A stretch of 64,000 nt of DNA. Source: Pseudobdellovibrionaceae bacterium. Lineage in GTDB: Bacteria; Bdellovibrionota; Bdellovibrionia; Bdellovibrionales; Bdellovibrionaceae. A model generated the notes under the pieces. That model worked only from the letters and a program-made list of their open reading frames with translations, searched no databases and was not told where the DNA came from. The stretch covers positions 124,001 to 188,000 of the forward strand of contig CANFQX010000005.1 of the NCBI GenBank assembly GCA_947449255.1, written 5' to 3'. Each line of letters opens with the position of its first letter. The first letter of the stretch is position 1. Below, one piece after another: positions 62,945 to 64,000 of the stretch. The translations under genes and the position numbers were made by a program.

Positions 62945-63529
62945 ATGACTCAAAAACAAGACGCACAACTTAAAAAACTTGGCCCCTTTAATCTCGCGCA
63001 AGCAAGAGAGATCGGCATCAGCCATCAAGAGCTTTCAATTCTTGTAAAAGAAGAAAAGCTGCATCGCATGGAGCGAGGAATTTACCTGCACCCAAAAGCC
63101 AACATCCCAAGAGAAATTGATTTTCAGATCGCTTATAAAAAATTTGGCCCCAATTCTGCAGTGGGTGGCCTCACGGCACTTTTTCATTACAACCTTGCCA
63201 CTCAAGTGCCTAAGCAGACATGGGTTTTAGTTCCTCCTGAAAAACGAGTCAGCGCCAAAGGCTATCGCCTTATCCGCACAAAAACTTCCCTCAATGTCGG
63301 GATCATTGAGGGAAATGGCTATCGCTTAGTCTCTATTGAACGGGCCATTGTGGAAGGATTTAAACTTGCTAGTAAGATTGGAGAGCGGACAGCAATCAAG
63401 GCAGCTCGCATCGCCATACAACAAAAACAAACTACCCTTAAAAAAATTGGAATGATGGCAAAAGACCTTGGCCTTGATTCCTATCTCACTAAATACTTTG
63501 AGGCCATCATAGGAGCAATAGAAGGATGA
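62945..63529 (+). CDS. abiEi: AbiEi-family antitoxin / transcriptional repressor
   Basis: 194 residues. The N-terminal 60 residues form the winged-helix domain of AbiEi-like regulators (FNLAQAREIGISHQELSILV, then RMERGIYLHP). The larger C-terminal antitoxin domain contains AVGGLTALFHYNLATQVP and VSIERAIVEGFKLAS. In the AbiE type IV system it neutralises the nucleotidyltransferase toxin without stable binding and represses the operon. The stop overlaps the toxin's ATG by 4 bases. There is no good ribosome site, in line with a leaderless transcript. Confidence 0.9.
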   Translation: MTQKQDAQLKKLGPFNLAQAREIGISHQELSILVKEEKLHRMERGIYLHPKANIPREIDFQIAYKKFGPNSAVGGLTALFHYNLATQVPKQTWVLVPPEKRVSAKGYRLIRTKTSLNVGIIEGNGYRLVSIERAIVEGFKLASKIGERTAIKAARIAIQQKQTTLKKIGMMAKDLGLDSYLTKYFEAIIGAIEG

Positions 63530-64000
63530 CAACAAAAGCAAAAGGCGAATCCGTCAGACAAAAGTTGACCACTCTTTCTAAAAAAATGAGTGTGAAATTT
63601 AAAGAACTTGAAACCGTCTTTATGATTGAACGATTGGTTGCTCGCCTAATTTCGGACAAAAAATTGGCGAGCCATCTTGTTTTCAAAGGGGGATTTGTTG
63701 GTTTAAAAATCTATGAATCCCCGCGGTATACTATTGATCTGGATGCCTTACTTATAAAATCTAATATTGATGAAACTCTTGAATTGGTAAAGCAACAGGC
63801 AGAGTTTGATTTGAGCGATGGGGTTTGGTTCCGCTTTGAAAGTCAGGTGGATCTTGCCACCCAAGGGGAATATGGCGGGATCCGTCACTCATATAGAGCG
63901 GGAATTGGTGATGTCCTCAAAAATCTTAAAAAAGCACAAATCATCCATTTTGATTTGGGGATTGGTGATCCTATCACCCCGGGGCCACAGAAAAAACAAA
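63526..64000 (+). CDS. abiEii: AbiEii/AbiGii-family nucleotidyltransferase toxin, cut by window end
   Basis: Open from the ATG at 63526 to the window end (158 codons); the 3' end lies outside. FKGGFVGLKIYESPRYTIDLDALL is the AbiEii motif I (GG/S, then the DLD metal pair; shown in two parts as FKGGFVGLK and RYTIDLDALL). In AbiE systems this toxin blocks growth after phage infection, in some families by adding nucleotides to tRNA acceptor ends. Coupled to abiEi by ATGA overlap. The sequence present shows no damage. Confidence 0.9.
   Translation, partial: MTTKAKGESVRQKLTTLSKKMSVKFKELETVFMIERLVARLISDKKLASHLVFKGGFVGLKIYESPRYTIDLDALLIKSNIDETLELVKQQAEFDLSDGVWFRFESQVDLATQGEYGGIRHSYRAGIGDVLKNLKKAQIIHFDLGIGDPITPGPQKKQ

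Overview
The window is about 64 kb of a bacterial chromosome with a low to medium GC content and tightly packed genes, many overlapping by 4 bases. Several features suggest a member of the Bdellovibrionota (a Bdellovibrio-like bacterium): many single-gene c-di-GMP and receiver-domain signalling proteins (PilZ, receiver-GGDEF, lone receivers, Hpt), an AmpG-like permease, a caa3-type oxidase operon led by a cytochrome c and a Sco protein, and scattered tyrosine-degradation genes. This assignment is inferred from gene content and not proven. The window contains one tRNA-Ser(GGA), no rRNA, no CRISPR array and no intact insertion sequence.

Layout: 0-1.9 kb is a worn accessory patch with a 5'-truncated gene, remnants of an ATPase and of another gene, and an intact HepT/MntA toxin-antitoxin pair. 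1.9-11 kb holds housekeeping and signalling genes: an O-methyltransferase, a phosphoglycolate phosphatase-like HAD protein, the two ATPases of a peptide ABC transporter, a PilZ protein, a receiver protein, thioredoxin reductase, a ferredoxin, TrmB, a cation efflux protein and a receiver-GGDEF diguanylate cyclase. 11-21 kb holds leuS, with a folded leader, and arginine decarboxylase. An opposite-strand operon for the binding protein and two permeases of a peptide transporter follows, then an agmatinase-like gene. 21-32.6 kb holds PlsC, Sua5, a tesA-ybbA-ybbP operon, an RRM RNA-binding protein, YajQ, SlyD, an HNH nuclease, an adenosine-deaminase-like protein and AmpG.

32.7-34.5 kb is a second accessory patch. 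It has a two-gene unit (a Cys/His-rich protein plus a secreted Cys-rich protein) and a wrecked AbiEi/DUF6088-type antitoxin pseudogene whose promoter palindrome survives. 34.6-43.3 kb holds tRNA-Ser, a DEAD-box helicase, RsmG, a GlcG-like protein, two-component proteins, OsmC and three tyrosine-catabolism enzymes (HmgA, fumarylacetoacetase, maleylacetoacetate isomerase). 43.3-49.2 kb is a seven-gene cytochrome oxidase operon. 49.3-57 kb holds a BamE-like lipoprotein, two uncharacterised proteins, SecA, TrmL, the GlnB-GlnA nitrogen operon and a GcvH-like protein that lacks the lipoyl lysine and ends in a very acidic tail. 57-64 kb holds PpiC, a MazG-like protein, a second DEAD-box helicase, a radical SAM protein, an HD hydrolase, an orphan paralogue of the secreted protein at 33 kb, a truncated methyltransferase, and an AbiEi/AbiEii module cut by the window end.

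Features that deserve attention are: a three-copy dispersed hairpin element with compensatory stem changes; a perfect 21-bp-arm palindrome that overlaps a likely leaderless promoter of abiEi; the decayed antitoxin; a terminator that contains the tesA start codon; the acidic-tailed GcvH-like protein; and the secreted-protein pair with an orphan paralogue. No single unmistakably new system is proven. The last two are the best candidates for undescribed biology.
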